DNA from: Sulfuriferula sp047300855
GTDB taxonomy: Bacteria; Pseudomonadota; Gammaproteobacteria; Burkholderiales; Sulfuriferulaceae
Reading direction: 5' to 3'
Length of the DNA stretch: 64,000 bases
NCBI RefSeq assembly: GCF_047300855.1
Contig: NZ_CP170197.1
Coordinates: forward strand, 1,488,001-1,552,000
A program made the position numbers and the translations under genes. Shown here in pieces: positions 37,574-48,176 of this stretch. The first letter of the stretch is position 1. Every line of letters begins with the position of its first letter. Below the pieces are notes generated by a model. The model made no database searches, was not told the DNA's origin, and was given only the letters and a program-made list of their open reading frames with translations.

Positions 37574-39529
37574 ATGGAATTTCTCGACCTCTCTCCACTG
37601 ATTCGTGCCCGCGGCAGCATTCAGCTACCGGGCTCCAAAAGCATTTCCAACCGCATTCTGCTGTTATCCGCGCTGGCGCAGGGCACCACGGAAGTCAAAA
37701 GCCTGCTGGATTCCGACGATACCCGCGTGATGCTGGACGCACTTGCCCGGCTGGGGGTGAACTGGACCCGCCAGGGCGATACGCAGGACTATGTCGTACA
37801 GGGTGTGGGCGGGGCGTTTCCGGTCAAGCAGGCCGAGTTGTCGCTGGGCAATGCCGGCACCGCGTTCCGCTCGCTGACCGCAGCCTTGGCGCTCTCCGGA
37901 GGAGATTACACCTTGAGTGGTGTTGCGCGCATGCACGAGCGGCCGATCGGCGATCTGGTTGATGCCTTGCGCCAGCTTGGCGCGCGGATCGAATACCTGG
38001 GCAACGCGGGTTTCCCGCCGCTGAAAATTGCACCCGCGCACTTGACGGAAACGCACGAAGTGGCGGTGCGCGGCAATGTGTCCAGCCAGTTCTTGACCGG
38101 ACTGTTGCTGGCGGCACCCCTTACCGGGAAATCCATCACCATCCGTGTTATCGGCGAACTGATTTCCCGACCCTACATCGAGATTACGCTGAACCTGATG
38201 CGTCGCTACGGTGTGGAAGTCCAACGTGACGGCTGGCAAGCCTTCACGGTGCCTGCGGGCCAGGCTTATCGCAGCCCCGGCACGATTTATGTGGAAGGCG
38301 ACGCCTCTTCGGCGTCGTATTTCCTCGCCGCGGGTGCCATCGGCGGCGGTCCGGTTCGGGTGGAGGGCGTAGGCAGCGCCAGCATTCAGGGTGACATTCG
38401 TTTTGCCGAGGCGCTGCAGCAGATGGGCGCAGACATTACGATGGGCGAGAACTGGGTGGAAGCATCTTCTCGGGGGCGTCTGCATGGCATCGACGCAGAT
38501 TTCAATCATATCCCCGATGCCGCCATGACCATCGCTGTGGTCGCCTTGTTTGCGCAGGGGCCTACCACGCTGCGCAATATTGGCAGCTGGCGGGTGAAGG
38601 AAACCGACCGCATTTACGCCATGGCAACGGAGTTGCGCAAGGTCGGGGCCGTTGTCGAGGAAGGTGCAGATTACCTGCGCGTGACGCCACCCGTGCAGTT
38701 GCAACCCGCAACCATTGATACCTACGACGATCACCGCATGGCGATGTGTTTTTCGTTAGTGACACTGGGCGGCGTGGCAATGCGCATTAACGACCCGAAA
38801 TGCGTGAACAAGACATACCCGGGATATTTCGATGCGTTTGCAAGCATCACCCGGCGCGCAGACATCCCGGTTATAGCGATTGATGGGCCGTCAGCTTCCG
38901 GTAAGGGCACGGTCGCAGCCCTGGTCGCGCAGGCGCTGGGTTTCCATTATCTGGACAGTGGGGCGTTATACCGGCTTACTGCACTGGCTGCACAAAAGCA
39001 CGCGATTGCGCTGGATGATGAGGCCGCATTGGCGCAGCTCGCGCGTAATCTGAACGTGCGTTTCGAAGGGAATGAAATCTGGCTGGACGACGAGCGGGTG
39101 AGCGATGAATTGCGCACGGAAATAATCGGGAATGGCGCATCCAAAGTGGCGGCACTCCCTGCGGTGCGCAGCGCCTTGCTGGAACGCCAGCGTGCCTTCC
39201 GTCAGGCGCCTGGGCTGGTAACCGACGGACGCGATATGGGCTCGGTGGTGTTCCCCGATGCTGCGGTTAAAATTTTTCTCACCGCCAGCGCCGAAGAACG
39301 CGCACAACGTCGCTATAAGCAGTTGATGGAAAAAGGATTCAGTGCTAATCTTACAAACTTGCTTGAGGAATTACGTGAGCGCGACGCACGGGATGCGGCG
39401 CGCAGCATAGCCCCGCTCAAGCAAGGCGCGGATGCCACCCTGCTGGAAACCACGCACCTGACCATCGACCAGGCAGTCGCCAGCGTGCTGGCTAGCTACC
39501 AGGCCAGGCAGTCCGGGCAAGGTGTCTGA
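37574..39529 (+). CDS. aroA-cmk: fused 3-phosphoshikimate 1-carboxyvinyltransferase / cytidylate kinase
   Basis: A single 651-residue frame holds two enzymes usually made separately. Residues 1-430 are EPSP synthase (LPGSKSISNRILLLSALA; GNAGTAFRSLTAALAL; KVKETDRI-like RVKETDRIYAM), the sixth shikimate step. Residues about 435-651 are CMP kinase (IDGPSASGKGTVAALVAQ Walker A; TDGRDMGSVVFPDA; RERDARDAARS). The linker is only a few residues (ASITRRADIPVIAIDG), and no stop or internal start with a ribosome-binding site separates them. The fusion links aromatic and pyrimidine nucleotide metabolism in one polypeptide and precedes rpsA, the usual cmk neighbour. Confidence 0.93.
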   Translation: MEFLDLSPLIRARGSIQLPGSKSISNRILLLSALAQGTTEVKSLLDSDDTRVMLDALARLGVNWTRQGDTQDYVVQGVGGAFPVKQAELSLGNAGTAFRSLTAALALSGGDYTLSGVARMHERPIGDLVDALRQLGARIEYLGNAGFPPLKIAPAHLTETHEVAVRGNVSSQFLTGLLLAAPLTGKSITIRVIGELISRPYIEITLNLMRRYGVEVQRDGWQAFTVPAGQAYRSPGTIYVEGDASSASYFLAAGAIGGGPVRVEGVGSASIQGDIRFAEALQQMGADITMGENWVEASSRGRLHGIDADFNHIPDAAMTIAVVALFAQGPTTLRNIGSWRVKETDRIYAMATELRKVGAVVEEGADYLRVTPPVQLQPATIDTYDDHRMAMCFSLVTLGGVAMRINDPKCVNKTYPGYFDAFASITRRADIPVIAIDGPSASGKGTVAALVAQALGFHYLDSGALYRLTALAAQKHAIALDDEAALAQLARNLNVRFEGNEIWLDDERVSDELRTEIIGNGASKVAALPAVRSALLERQRAFRQAPGLVTDGRDMGSVVFPDAAVKIFLTASAEERAQRRYKQLMEKGFSANLTNLLEELRERDARDAARSIAPLKQGADATLLETTHLTIDQAVASVLASYQARQSGQGV

Positions 39530-39545
39530 ACCCGATGATCGGGTT
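39529..39545 (+). terminator. hairpin between aroA-cmk and rpsA
   Basis: aacccga / tcgggtt stem around a three-base loop, followed by a T/G-rich stretch (tgggctttgtt). It overlaps the cmk stop and may attenuate read-through into rpsA. Confidence 0.45.
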
Positions 39546-39604
39546 TGGGCTTTGTTAATAATGAACCCCGCATTTCATCGCGGATTTTTAGGCCTTTACA
39601 TTTA

Positions 39605-41329
<1,725 letters not shown>

Positions 41330-41340
41330 AAGGCGTGTTC

Positions 41341-41628
41341 ATGACCAAGTCGGAGTTGATTGTGCGGCTAGCCGCACGCTATCCCCAGTTGGTCGTTACC
41401 GACGCTGAACTGGCGGTCAAGACCATACTGGATGCAGTTTCCAAAAGCCTGGCGGAAGGCGAGCGGATCGAAATTCGCGGGTTTGGCAGCTTTAGCCTGA
41501 ACTATCGCCCCCCCCGTTTGGGACGTAATCCTAAAACCGGTGAGAAGGTAGCGGTACCCGAGAAATACGTGCCTCACTTTAAAGCGGGAAAAGAGTTGCG
41601 TGAGCGCGTGGATTGCAAGGAAGTTTGA
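41341..41628 (+). CDS. ihfB: integration host factor subunit beta
   Basis: 95 residues, HU/IHF family DNA-bending protein. The rpsA neighbour and the arm sequence RPPRLGRNPKTGEKV support IHF-beta rather than HU. The ATG at 41341 is chosen over a GTG two codons earlier. It follows rpsA by 11 bases and ends before a strong terminator. Confidence 0.95.
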   Translation: MTKSELIVRLAARYPQLVVTDAELAVKTILDAVSKSLAEGERIEIRGFGSFSLNYRPPRLGRNPKTGEKVAVPEKYVPHFKAGKELRERVDCKEV

Positions 41629-41697
41629 GTTCGGTAGCTTAAGGAGTTTGTCAGTGAATGGTTTAAGCCGGTGTTAAATTATTCAGGGGCAGGCTTA

Positions 41698-41732
41698 AAA
41701 AAACGGCATGTCGTAAGACATGCCGTTTTTTT
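41698..41732 (+). terminator. Rho-independent terminator after ihfB
   Basis: aaacggcatgtc / gacatgccgttt stem with a four-base loop (gtaa) and a T-run. Ends the rpsA-ihfB unit. Confidence 0.92.
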
Positions 41733-41791
41733 ATGTTCGAAGCGGGATGCAAAGGTTAAAATCAGGCATTGCCGATGAGCAGGGGAAATTG

Positions 41792-42061
41792 ATGCGTTAT
41801 TTTGGGTGGCTCGTGAAGGGTTTTTTGTTCATTCTGCTGCTTGGGTTTGCAGTAAAAAACAGCGATGTAGTGACCCTGACTTACTATCTCGGTTATCAAT
41901 GGCAGGCCCCCCTGGTGCTGATCATATTGATGTTTTTTGTGGCGGGCGCAGCAGTAGGCGTCGCTGCATGTATGGGATATCTGTTTCGCCAACGCCGTGA
42001 ACTGACGCATTTGCGCAAGGAAGTCCAGGCCAGACAAATTGTCTTGCCTGATGAAATATAG
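41792..42061 (+). CDS. lapA: lipopolysaccharide assembly protein A (DUF1049)
   Basis: 89 residues. Two membrane spans (FLFILLLGFAVKNSDVV and LVLIILMFFVAGAAVGVAAC) and a short coiled tail. Partner of LapB in the control of LPS synthesis at the inner membrane. The ATG at 41792 follows aggggaa. Precedes lapB by 26 bases. Confidence 0.88.
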   Translation: MRYFGWLVKGFLFILLLGFAVKNSDVVTLTYYLGYQWQAPLVLIILMFFVAGAAVGVAACMGYLFRQRRELTHLRKEVQARQIVLPDEI

Positions 42062-42087
42062 CCAAATTAATCGAGCGCACAAAAATA

Positions 42088-43248
42088 ATGGAATTTGAAC
42101 TTTGGTGGCTACTGGCCTTGCCGCTTTTTTTTGGATTGGGATGGCTTGCAGCGCGCGTGGATATTCGTCACGCGATGAGCGAATCGCGCAGCCTGCCCGC
42201 ATCGTATTTCAAGGGGCTTAATTACCTGCTCAACGAGCAGCCTGACAAGGCCATCGAAGCATTTATTGAAGTTGTCAAAGTGGACAGCGATACTGTGGAT
42301 TTGCACTTTGCGCTGGGAGGGCTGTTTCGTAAACGCGGTGAGGTGGAACGCGCCATACGCATGCACCAGAATCTGGTCGAGCGCGATGATTTGCCGAATG
42401 AGCAAAAACTCAAGGCGCTGTCCGAGTTGGGACAGGATTACCTCAAGGCGGGAATTCTCGATCGCGCCGAGACTATCTTTAATCAGTTGGAGCAAACAAC
42501 GTACGCTGCAGAAGCGCGCCAATTCCTGCTGGAAATTTACGTGCAGGTGAAGGACTGGCACAAGGCGATTGCCGCCGCACGCGAGCTCGCACCGATTTCC
42601 AGTAAACCGTACCACATAGAAATCGCGCATTATTTTTGCGAACTCGCGACCATCGAAAACGTTCACGGCAATCCTGAAGCTGCGCGGGCATACCTTGCCG
42701 AGGCATTAAACGTTAACCGCAACTGCGTACGCGCCAACATGTTGTTGGGTGAAATTGAAGCCACAAGTGGTGCGCATGAAGCCGCCATCGCATTATGGAA
42801 ACGCGTAGAGGCGCAGAGTGGCGCCCATTTGACGCTGATCACCGATCGCTTGATGGATTGCTATCGCACGTTGGGGCGCGAAGAAGAAGGGCTGGCGTGG
42901 TTGCGCGCCGCCCTGGCCCGGCATCGCACGTTCGAGCTCTTCAACGCCGTTTTTGCCGGCACCCTTAAAATCCAGGGTGCGGAAGCCGCCTACCAGCTGG
43001 CTCAGGAAGAGTTGCGCCGCAGCCCGAGCCTGCGCGGCCTGGATCGCTATCTGGAGGCCGAGTTGCTGGACGCGCCGATGGAGCGGCGCCAGGATCTGCA
43101 AATCATCAAGAGCCTGGTGTACAGCTACAGTCAGCGCCAATCCATGTATCAATGCGAAAAATGCGGCTTCAAGGCGCGCAGCTTTTTTTGGCATTGCCCG
43201 GCATGCGGCAGCTGGGATAGTTTTCCGCCGCAGAAAAGGGAAGAATGA
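42088..43248 (+). CDS. lapB: lipopolysaccharide assembly protein B (TPR, rubredoxin-type zinc)
   Basis: 386 residues. Membrane-anchored adaptor that, with FtsH, controls LpxC turnover. N-terminal span (WWLLALPLFFGLGWLAAR), nine or so TPR-like repeats and a C-terminal rubredoxin-like metal knuckle (CEKCGF...CPACGSW). Overlaps pyrF by four bases (ATGA), the first of three such overlaps in a row. Confidence 0.93.
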   Translation: MEFELWWLLALPLFFGLGWLAARVDIRHAMSESRSLPASYFKGLNYLLNEQPDKAIEAFIEVVKVDSDTVDLHFALGGLFRKRGEVERAIRMHQNLVERDDLPNEQKLKALSELGQDYLKAGILDRAETIFNQLEQTTYAAEARQFLLEIYVQVKDWHKAIAAARELAPISSKPYHIEIAHYFCELATIENVHGNPEAARAYLAEALNVNRNCVRANMLLGEIEATSGAHEAAIALWKRVEAQSGAHLTLITDRLMDCYRTLGREEEGLAWLRAALARHRTFELFNAVFAGTLKIQGAEAAYQLAQEELRRSPSLRGLDRYLEAELLDAPMERRQDLQIIKSLVYSYSQRQSMYQCEKCGFKARSFFWHCPACGSWDSFPPQKREE

Positions 43249-43952
43249 ACGATCCGAAAATCATTGTCGCGCTGGACTATCCGGACGCCGGCAGCGCCGT
43301 GGCGCTGGTTGCCCGGCTCGACCCACAGCTATGCCGTCTCAAGGTCGGCAAGCAGTTATTCACCGCGGCTGGTCCCAGGCTGGTGGAATCGCTTGTCAAC
43401 AAGGGGTTCGCGGTGTTTCTCGACCTCAAGTTCCATGATATCCCCACTACCGTAGCCCTTGCCTGCAAGGCGGCGGCAAACCTCGGTGTGTGGATGATGA
43501 ATGTCCATGCACTGGGCGGGAGTTCCATGATGCGCGCTGCGCGTGAGGCGTTAGGCGAGTCCGCGCAACGTCCGCTGCTGATAGCGGTGACCCTACTTAC
43601 CAGCATGAGCGAATCGGATATGGCCGAGATTGGCCTAAACGGCAGCCCGCAGGATGCGGTATTGCGCCTGGCCTCGCTGACCCATGCAGCCGGACTGGAT
43701 GGCGTGGTCTGCTCGGCGCAGGAAGCAGCCCTGCTCAAACAGAAGCTCGGCAAGTCGTTCTGTCTGGTTACTCCCGGCATACGTCCGGCGATGGCTGCGC
43801 GGGGTGATCAGCAACGCGTCATGACCCCGGTTGCTGCGCTGGCGGCGGGTTCGGATTATCTGGTAATCGGCCGGCCGATTACCCATGCGACAGATCCACT
43901 CAAGGCTTTGCAGGACATTCACACTGAAATATCAAAAGAGGAGAGCTTATGA
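43245..43952 (+). CDS. pyrF: orotidine 5'-phosphate decarboxylase
   Basis: 235 residues. Last step of UMP synthesis. Catalytic DLKFHDIPTTV block, N-terminal IIVALDYPDAGSA and C-terminal VIGRPITHATDP phosphate site. Coupled by ATGA overlaps to lapB before and ugd after, so UMP production is tied in expression to UDP-sugar and LPS genes. Confidence 0.96.
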   Translation: MNDPKIIVALDYPDAGSAVALVARLDPQLCRLKVGKQLFTAAGPRLVESLVNKGFAVFLDLKFHDIPTTVALACKAAANLGVWMMNVHALGGSSMMRAAREALGESAQRPLLIAVTLLTSMSESDMAEIGLNGSPQDAVLRLASLTHAAGLDGVVCSAQEAALLKQKLGKSFCLVTPGIRPAMAARGDQQRVMTPVAALAAGSDYLVIGRPITHATDPLKALQDIHTEISKEESL

Positions 43953-45271
43953 AAGTTACGGTCATCGGAACAGGCTATGTCGGCCTGGTAAGCGGAACCT
44001 GTCTGGCCGAAGTCGGCAACGACGTATTGTGCCTGGACGTGGACGCCAAGAAAATCGCCATCCTCCAGGGTGGCGGCATTCCCATTTACGAGCCCGGTCT
44101 GGAAGATATGGTGAAACGCAACGTGGCTGCCGGCCGTTTGCGCTTTACTACTGATATCGAAGCAGCCGTGCATCACGGTGCTATCCAGTTCATTGCCGTG
44201 GGCACACCGCCGGACGAGGACGGTTCCGCCGACCTGCAATACGTGGTCGCCGCCGCGCGCAACATCGGCAAACACATGACCGAGTACAAGCTGGTGGTGG
44301 ATAAGTCCACTGTTCCAGTGGGTACTGCCGACAAGGTGCGTGCGGCATTGCAGGAAGAACTCGACCGACGCGCGGTCAAACTGGAATTCGGTGTTGCCTC
44401 CAATCCGGAGTTTCTCAAGGAAGGCGCCGCGGTAGAAGACTTCATGCGCCCGGACCGTATTGTCATCGGCACCGATAACGAGCATGCCACACAAATGATG
44501 CGTAACCTGTATGCGCCCTTTCAGCGCAACCGCGAACGTCTCATCAGCATGGATATCCGTTCGGCGGAACTGACCAAATACGCCGCCAATGCGATGCTGG
44601 CGACGCGTATTTCGTTCATGAACGAACTCGCCAATCTGGCGGAAAAACTCGGGGCGGACATCGAAAACGTGCGACACGGCATTGGCTCGGACCCGCGCAT
44701 TGGCTATCACTTCCTCTATCCCGGTTGTGGCTACGGCGGTTCGTGCTTTCCCAAAGATGTGCAGGCATTGCGCCGTACTGCGGGCGAATACGGCGCACCG
44801 ATGCACGTCATCGATGCGGTGGAAATTGCCAATGATGCGCAAAAGCACGTGCTGCTGGACAAGATCCTTGCACGTTTCGGCAATGATCTGCAGGGCAAGA
44901 CCTTTGCTCTCTGGGGGCTGGCATTCAAGCCCAATACCGACGACATGCGCGAGGCTCCCAGTCGCGTACTGATGGAAGGTTTGTGGGAACGGGGCGCCAA
45001 AGTGGTGGCGCATGATCCAGCTGCCACGCATGAAACCCAACGAATTTATGGCGATCACCCGCAATTGCAGCTGGTGGATACCCCCATGGCGGCTTTGCAG
45101 GGCGCGGATGCGCTGGCTATTGTGACCGAGTGGAAAGTATTCCGCAGCCCCGATTTTGGCGCCGTAAAAGCAGCATTGAAAAACCCGCTGATTTTCGATG
45201 GTCGCAACCTGTACGACCCGGCCAGCATGCGTGAGGCAGGCTTCGAATACCTTGCCATCGGCCGCCAATGA
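43949..45271 (+). CDS. ugd: UDP-glucose 6-dehydrogenase
   Basis: 440 residues. Oxidises UDP-glucose to UDP-glucuronate for envelope polysaccharides. NAD-binding VIGTGYVGLVSGTCLAEVG, catalytic cysteine in GYGGSCFPKD. ATGA overlap with hldA. A GDP-mannose dehydrogenase is excluded by the family-typical FKPNTDDMREAPS block. Confidence 0.94.
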   Translation: MKVTVIGTGYVGLVSGTCLAEVGNDVLCLDVDAKKIAILQGGGIPIYEPGLEDMVKRNVAAGRLRFTTDIEAAVHHGAIQFIAVGTPPDEDGSADLQYVVAAARNIGKHMTEYKLVVDKSTVPVGTADKVRAALQEELDRRAVKLEFGVASNPEFLKEGAAVEDFMRPDRIVIGTDNEHATQMMRNLYAPFQRNRERLISMDIRSAELTKYAANAMLATRISFMNELANLAEKLGADIENVRHGIGSDPRIGYHFLYPGCGYGGSCFPKDVQALRRTAGEYGAPMHVIDAVEIANDAQKHVLLDKILARFGNDLQGKTFALWGLAFKPNTDDMREAPSRVLMEGLWERGAKVVAHDPAATHETQRIYGDHPQLQLVDTPMAALQGADALAIVTEWKVFRSPDFGAVKAALKNPLIFDGRNLYDPASMREAGFEYLAIGRQ

Positions 45272-46206
45272 AACTGGATCAGCTTTTGGGTGGCGCGCGC
45301 ATCCTCGTTGTTGGGGATGTCATGCTGGACCGCTACTGGTTCGGCGATGTGGCGCGGATTTCGCCCGAAGCGCCGGTGCCGGTAGTCAAGATCAACCGTC
45401 AGGAGGAGCGCCTGGGTGGTGCCGCCAACGTGGCGCGCAATGCCGCAGCACTGGGCGCAAACAGCACACTGCTGTCGGTGGTCGGCGCCGACGAGGCGGG
45501 TGCTGCCGTCGCCCGCTTGCTGCAGGAGGATGGCATCCACGCCAGCCTGCACCAGGACGCCACACTGGCGACCATTATCAAGCTGCGCGTCATCGGCCGT
45601 CAGCAACAATTGCTGCGCATTGATTTCGAAACACCGCCCAGCGATGCCGTGCTGGCCGACAAACTGGACCGTTTCCACGCCATGCTGGCGGATTACGCGC
45701 TGCTGATTTTGTCCGATTACGGCAAAGGCGGGCTGACGCATATTGAAACCATGATTGCCGGCGCCAACGCGCGCGGGGTGCCGGTGCTGGTCGACCCCAA
45801 AGGCGACGACTATGCGCGCTACCGCAATGCCACCTTGCTTACACCCAACCGCAGCGAATTCCGCGAAGTGGCGGGAAGCTGGAAAAGCGAGAACGAATTC
45901 CGTGCCAAAGCCGAAGCGTTGCGCCTGGAGCTGAACCTGAAAGGTCTGCTGATCACCCGCAGCGAGGAGGGTATGACCCTGTTCACGGCCGAGGGCGTGT
46001 TCCACCAGGCGACCGAAGCACAGGAAGTGTTTGACGTCAGCGGCGCCGGCGATACTGTGATTGCCACGCTGGGCGTCATGCTGGCGGCCGGGCTGACACT
46101 GGAAGAGTCCGTCACTTGGGCCAACCGTGCGGCAGGTATCGTGGTCGGCAAGCTGGGTACGGCGGTGGTGCATCCGCAAGAACTGTTCATCGAAGACAAG
46201 GAATAA
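45268..46206 (+). CDS. hldA: D-glycero-beta-D-manno-heptose-7-phosphate kinase
   Basis: 312 residues, PfkB/ribokinase fold. Phosphorylates heptose-7-phosphate at C1 for the LPS core. RLGGAANVARNAAALGA and the C-terminal DVSGAGDTVIATL anion-hole motif. Only the kinase half of the E. coli HldE is present; the adenylyltransferase (hldC) must be elsewhere. Confidence 0.93.
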   Translation: MKLDQLLGGARILVVGDVMLDRYWFGDVARISPEAPVPVVKINRQEERLGGAANVARNAAALGANSTLLSVVGADEAGAAVARLLQEDGIHASLHQDATLATIIKLRVIGRQQQLLRIDFETPPSDAVLADKLDRFHAMLADYALLILSDYGKGGLTHIETMIAGANARGVPVLVDPKGDDYARYRNATLLTPNRSEFREVAGSWKSENEFRAKAEALRLELNLKGLLITRSEEGMTLFTAEGVFHQATEAQEVFDVSGAGDTVIATLGVMLAAGLTLEESVTWANRAAGIVVGKLGTAVVHPQELFIEDKE

Positions 46207-46208
46207 GC

Positions 46209-47210
46209 ATGTATTACGTAGTGACTGGGGCAGCCGGCTTTATCGGCGCAAATATTGTCAAGGCGCTGAATGAGCGCGGCATCACCGATATCATCGCGGT
46301 GGATAACCTTACCAAAGCCGACAAATTCAGGAATCTCACCGACTGCGAAATTGCGGATTACCTGGATAAAAACGAATTTCTCGAACTCATCCACTCGGAA
46401 GCCCTGGATGGCGAAGTGGCGGCGGTGTTCCACGAAGGCGCGTGTTCCGACACCATGGAAACCGACGGCCGCTACATGATGGAAAACAACTACCGTTACT
46501 CCATGGATCTGCTCAATTTCTGCCAGGATAACGACGCGGCTTTCCTGTATGCCTCGTCGGCCTCGGTGTACGGTGCCGGCAGCGTATTCAGCGAACAGCG
46601 CGCGCACGAATCGCCGCTCAATGTCTACGGTTATTCCAAGTTCCTGTTCGACCAGGCGGTGCGGCGCATGTGGCACGACAGGACTGCGCAGATTGTCGGT
46701 TTCCGCTATTTCAACGTATACGGCCCGCGCGAACAGCACAAGGGACGCATGGCCTCGGTGGCGTTCCACTTCTTCAACCAGTACAGCGCCCACGGCAAGG
46801 TGAAGCTGTTCGAAGGCTGTGACGGCTACGCCAACGGCGAGCAGCGCCGCGACTTTGTTTCCATCGAAGATGTCGCCAAGGTCAACCTGTGGTTCCTCGA
46901 TCACCCGGAGCAGTCCGGCATTTTCAACCTCGGCACCGGCCGCAGCCAGACCTTCAACGATGTCGCGGTCGCTGTCATCAACACCTGTCGTGTCCATGCA
47001 GGCGAAGCGGCGCTGGATCTGGCTACGCTGCAAGCGCAGGGCATCATTGAATACATGGATTTTCCCGAAGCACTCAAAGGCAAATACCAGAGCTTCACCC
47101 AGGCTGATATTTCCGCGCTGCGCCAGGCCGGCTACGACGCATCGCTGCTGACCGTGGAACAGGGCACGGCGCGTTATGTCGAGGTGTTGCGCGCCAAACA
47201 GGGGATGTAA
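46209..47210 (+). CDS. hldD: ADP-L-glycero-D-manno-heptose 6-epimerase
   Basis: 333 residues, extended SDR fold. Epimerises ADP-heptose for the LPS inner core. VTGAAGFIGANIVKALNERG nucleotide motif and the YGYSKFLFD catalytic Tyr-Lys. Starts two bases after hldA and continues the heptose pathway. Confidence 0.95.
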   Translation: MYYVVTGAAGFIGANIVKALNERGITDIIAVDNLTKADKFRNLTDCEIADYLDKNEFLELIHSEALDGEVAAVFHEGACSDTMETDGRYMMENNYRYSMDLLNFCQDNDAAFLYASSASVYGAGSVFSEQRAHESPLNVYGYSKFLFDQAVRRMWHDRTAQIVGFRYFNVYGPREQHKGRMASVAFHFFNQYSAHGKVKLFEGCDGYANGEQRRDFVSIEDVAKVNLWFLDHPEQSGIFNLGTGRSQTFNDVAVAVINTCRVHAGEAALDLATLQAQGIIEYMDFPEALKGKYQSFTQADISALRQAGYDASLLTVEQGTARYVEVLRAKQGM

Positions 47211-47213
47211 GCC

Positions 47214-48107
47214 ATGCCGCACTTTAAAACCATCGAAGACTTCGTCGGCAATACGCCATTGGTGCGCCTCAAGCGTATGCCGGGCGCAACCAGCAACATC
47301 ATTCTGGTCAAGCTGGAGGGCAACAATCCGGCCGGCTCGGTGAAAGACCGTCCGGCACTGGCGATGATTACCCACGCCGAAGCGCGCGGCGAGATCAAGC
47401 CAGGCGACACCCTGATCGAAGCCACCAGCGGCAACACCGGCATCGCACTGGCGATGGCCGCCGCGATGCGCGGATACAAGATGATCCTGATCATGCCCGA
47501 GCACCTGTCCATCGAACGCCGCCAGACCATGCGCGCTTTCGGCGCGGAAATCATACTCACCAGCAAGGCGGGCAGCATGGAAGAATCCATCGATGTGGCC
47601 AATCGCATGCAGGCCGAAGGTAAAGGTATCATCCTCGACCAGTTCTCCAACCCGGACAATCCGCTCGCGCACTATGAAAGTACCGGCCCGGAAATCTGGC
47701 GCGATACCGAAGGCAGTATCACCCATTTTGTCAGCAGCATGGGCACCACCGGCACCATCATGGGTACCTCGCGCTATCTGAAAGAGCAAAACCCGGCGAT
47801 CCGGGTGGTCGGCGTGCAGCCCAAGGACGGCGCGCAAATCCCCGGCATCCGCAAATGGCCCGAGGCCTACCTGCCAAAAATCTGCGATTTCTCGCGCATC
47901 GACCAGATGATCTACGTCGGCCAGCAGGACGCCGAAGAAACCACCCGGCGCTTGGCGCGCGAGGAGGGCATCTTTGCCGGCGTATCCTCCGGCGGTGCGC
48001 TGTTTGCGGCGCTGGAACTGTCGAAGCAGGTGGAAAATGCCGTGATCGTTTCCATCGTGTGCGACCGCGGGGATCGGTATTTGTCCACCGGCGTGTTCCC
48101 GGCGTGA
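47214..48107 (+). CDS. cysM: cysteine synthase B
   Basis: 297 residues. PLP enzyme that makes cysteine from O-acetylserine (also with thiosulfate in CysM). PLP lysine in NPAGSVKDRPAL; EATSGNTGIALAMAAA loop; serine-rich SSMGTTGTIMG phosphate site. Follows hldD by three bases. The B type is supported by the IEDFVGNTPLVRL start and the EYLxKI-like EAYLPKI region. Confidence 0.93.
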   Translation: MPHFKTIEDFVGNTPLVRLKRMPGATSNIILVKLEGNNPAGSVKDRPALAMITHAEARGEIKPGDTLIEATSGNTGIALAMAAAMRGYKMILIMPEHLSIERRQTMRAFGAEIILTSKAGSMEESIDVANRMQAEGKGIILDQFSNPDNPLAHYESTGPEIWRDTEGSITHFVSSMGTTGTIMGTSRYLKEQNPAIRVVGVQPKDGAQIPGIRKWPEAYLPKICDFSRIDQMIYVGQQDAEETTRRLAREEGIFAGVSSGGALFAALELSKQVENAVIVSIVCDRGDRYLSTGVFPA

Positions 48108-48176
48108 CGGCTACCGTCAATATTGCCTTGCCTGGATCTTGCCCTGGCAGCGCGAAACCGGCTGCGAATGACCCCA

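Noticed and set aside
39545..39604. N-terminal extension of ribosomal protein S1
   Set aside because: The in-frame upstream ATG adds residues unlike any S1 protein and overlaps a terminator-like hairpin zone.
43919..47837. Long antisense frames over ugd, hldA and hldD
   Set aside because: Same reason: they shadow well-identified genes and encode low-complexity H/Q/R-rich sequence.
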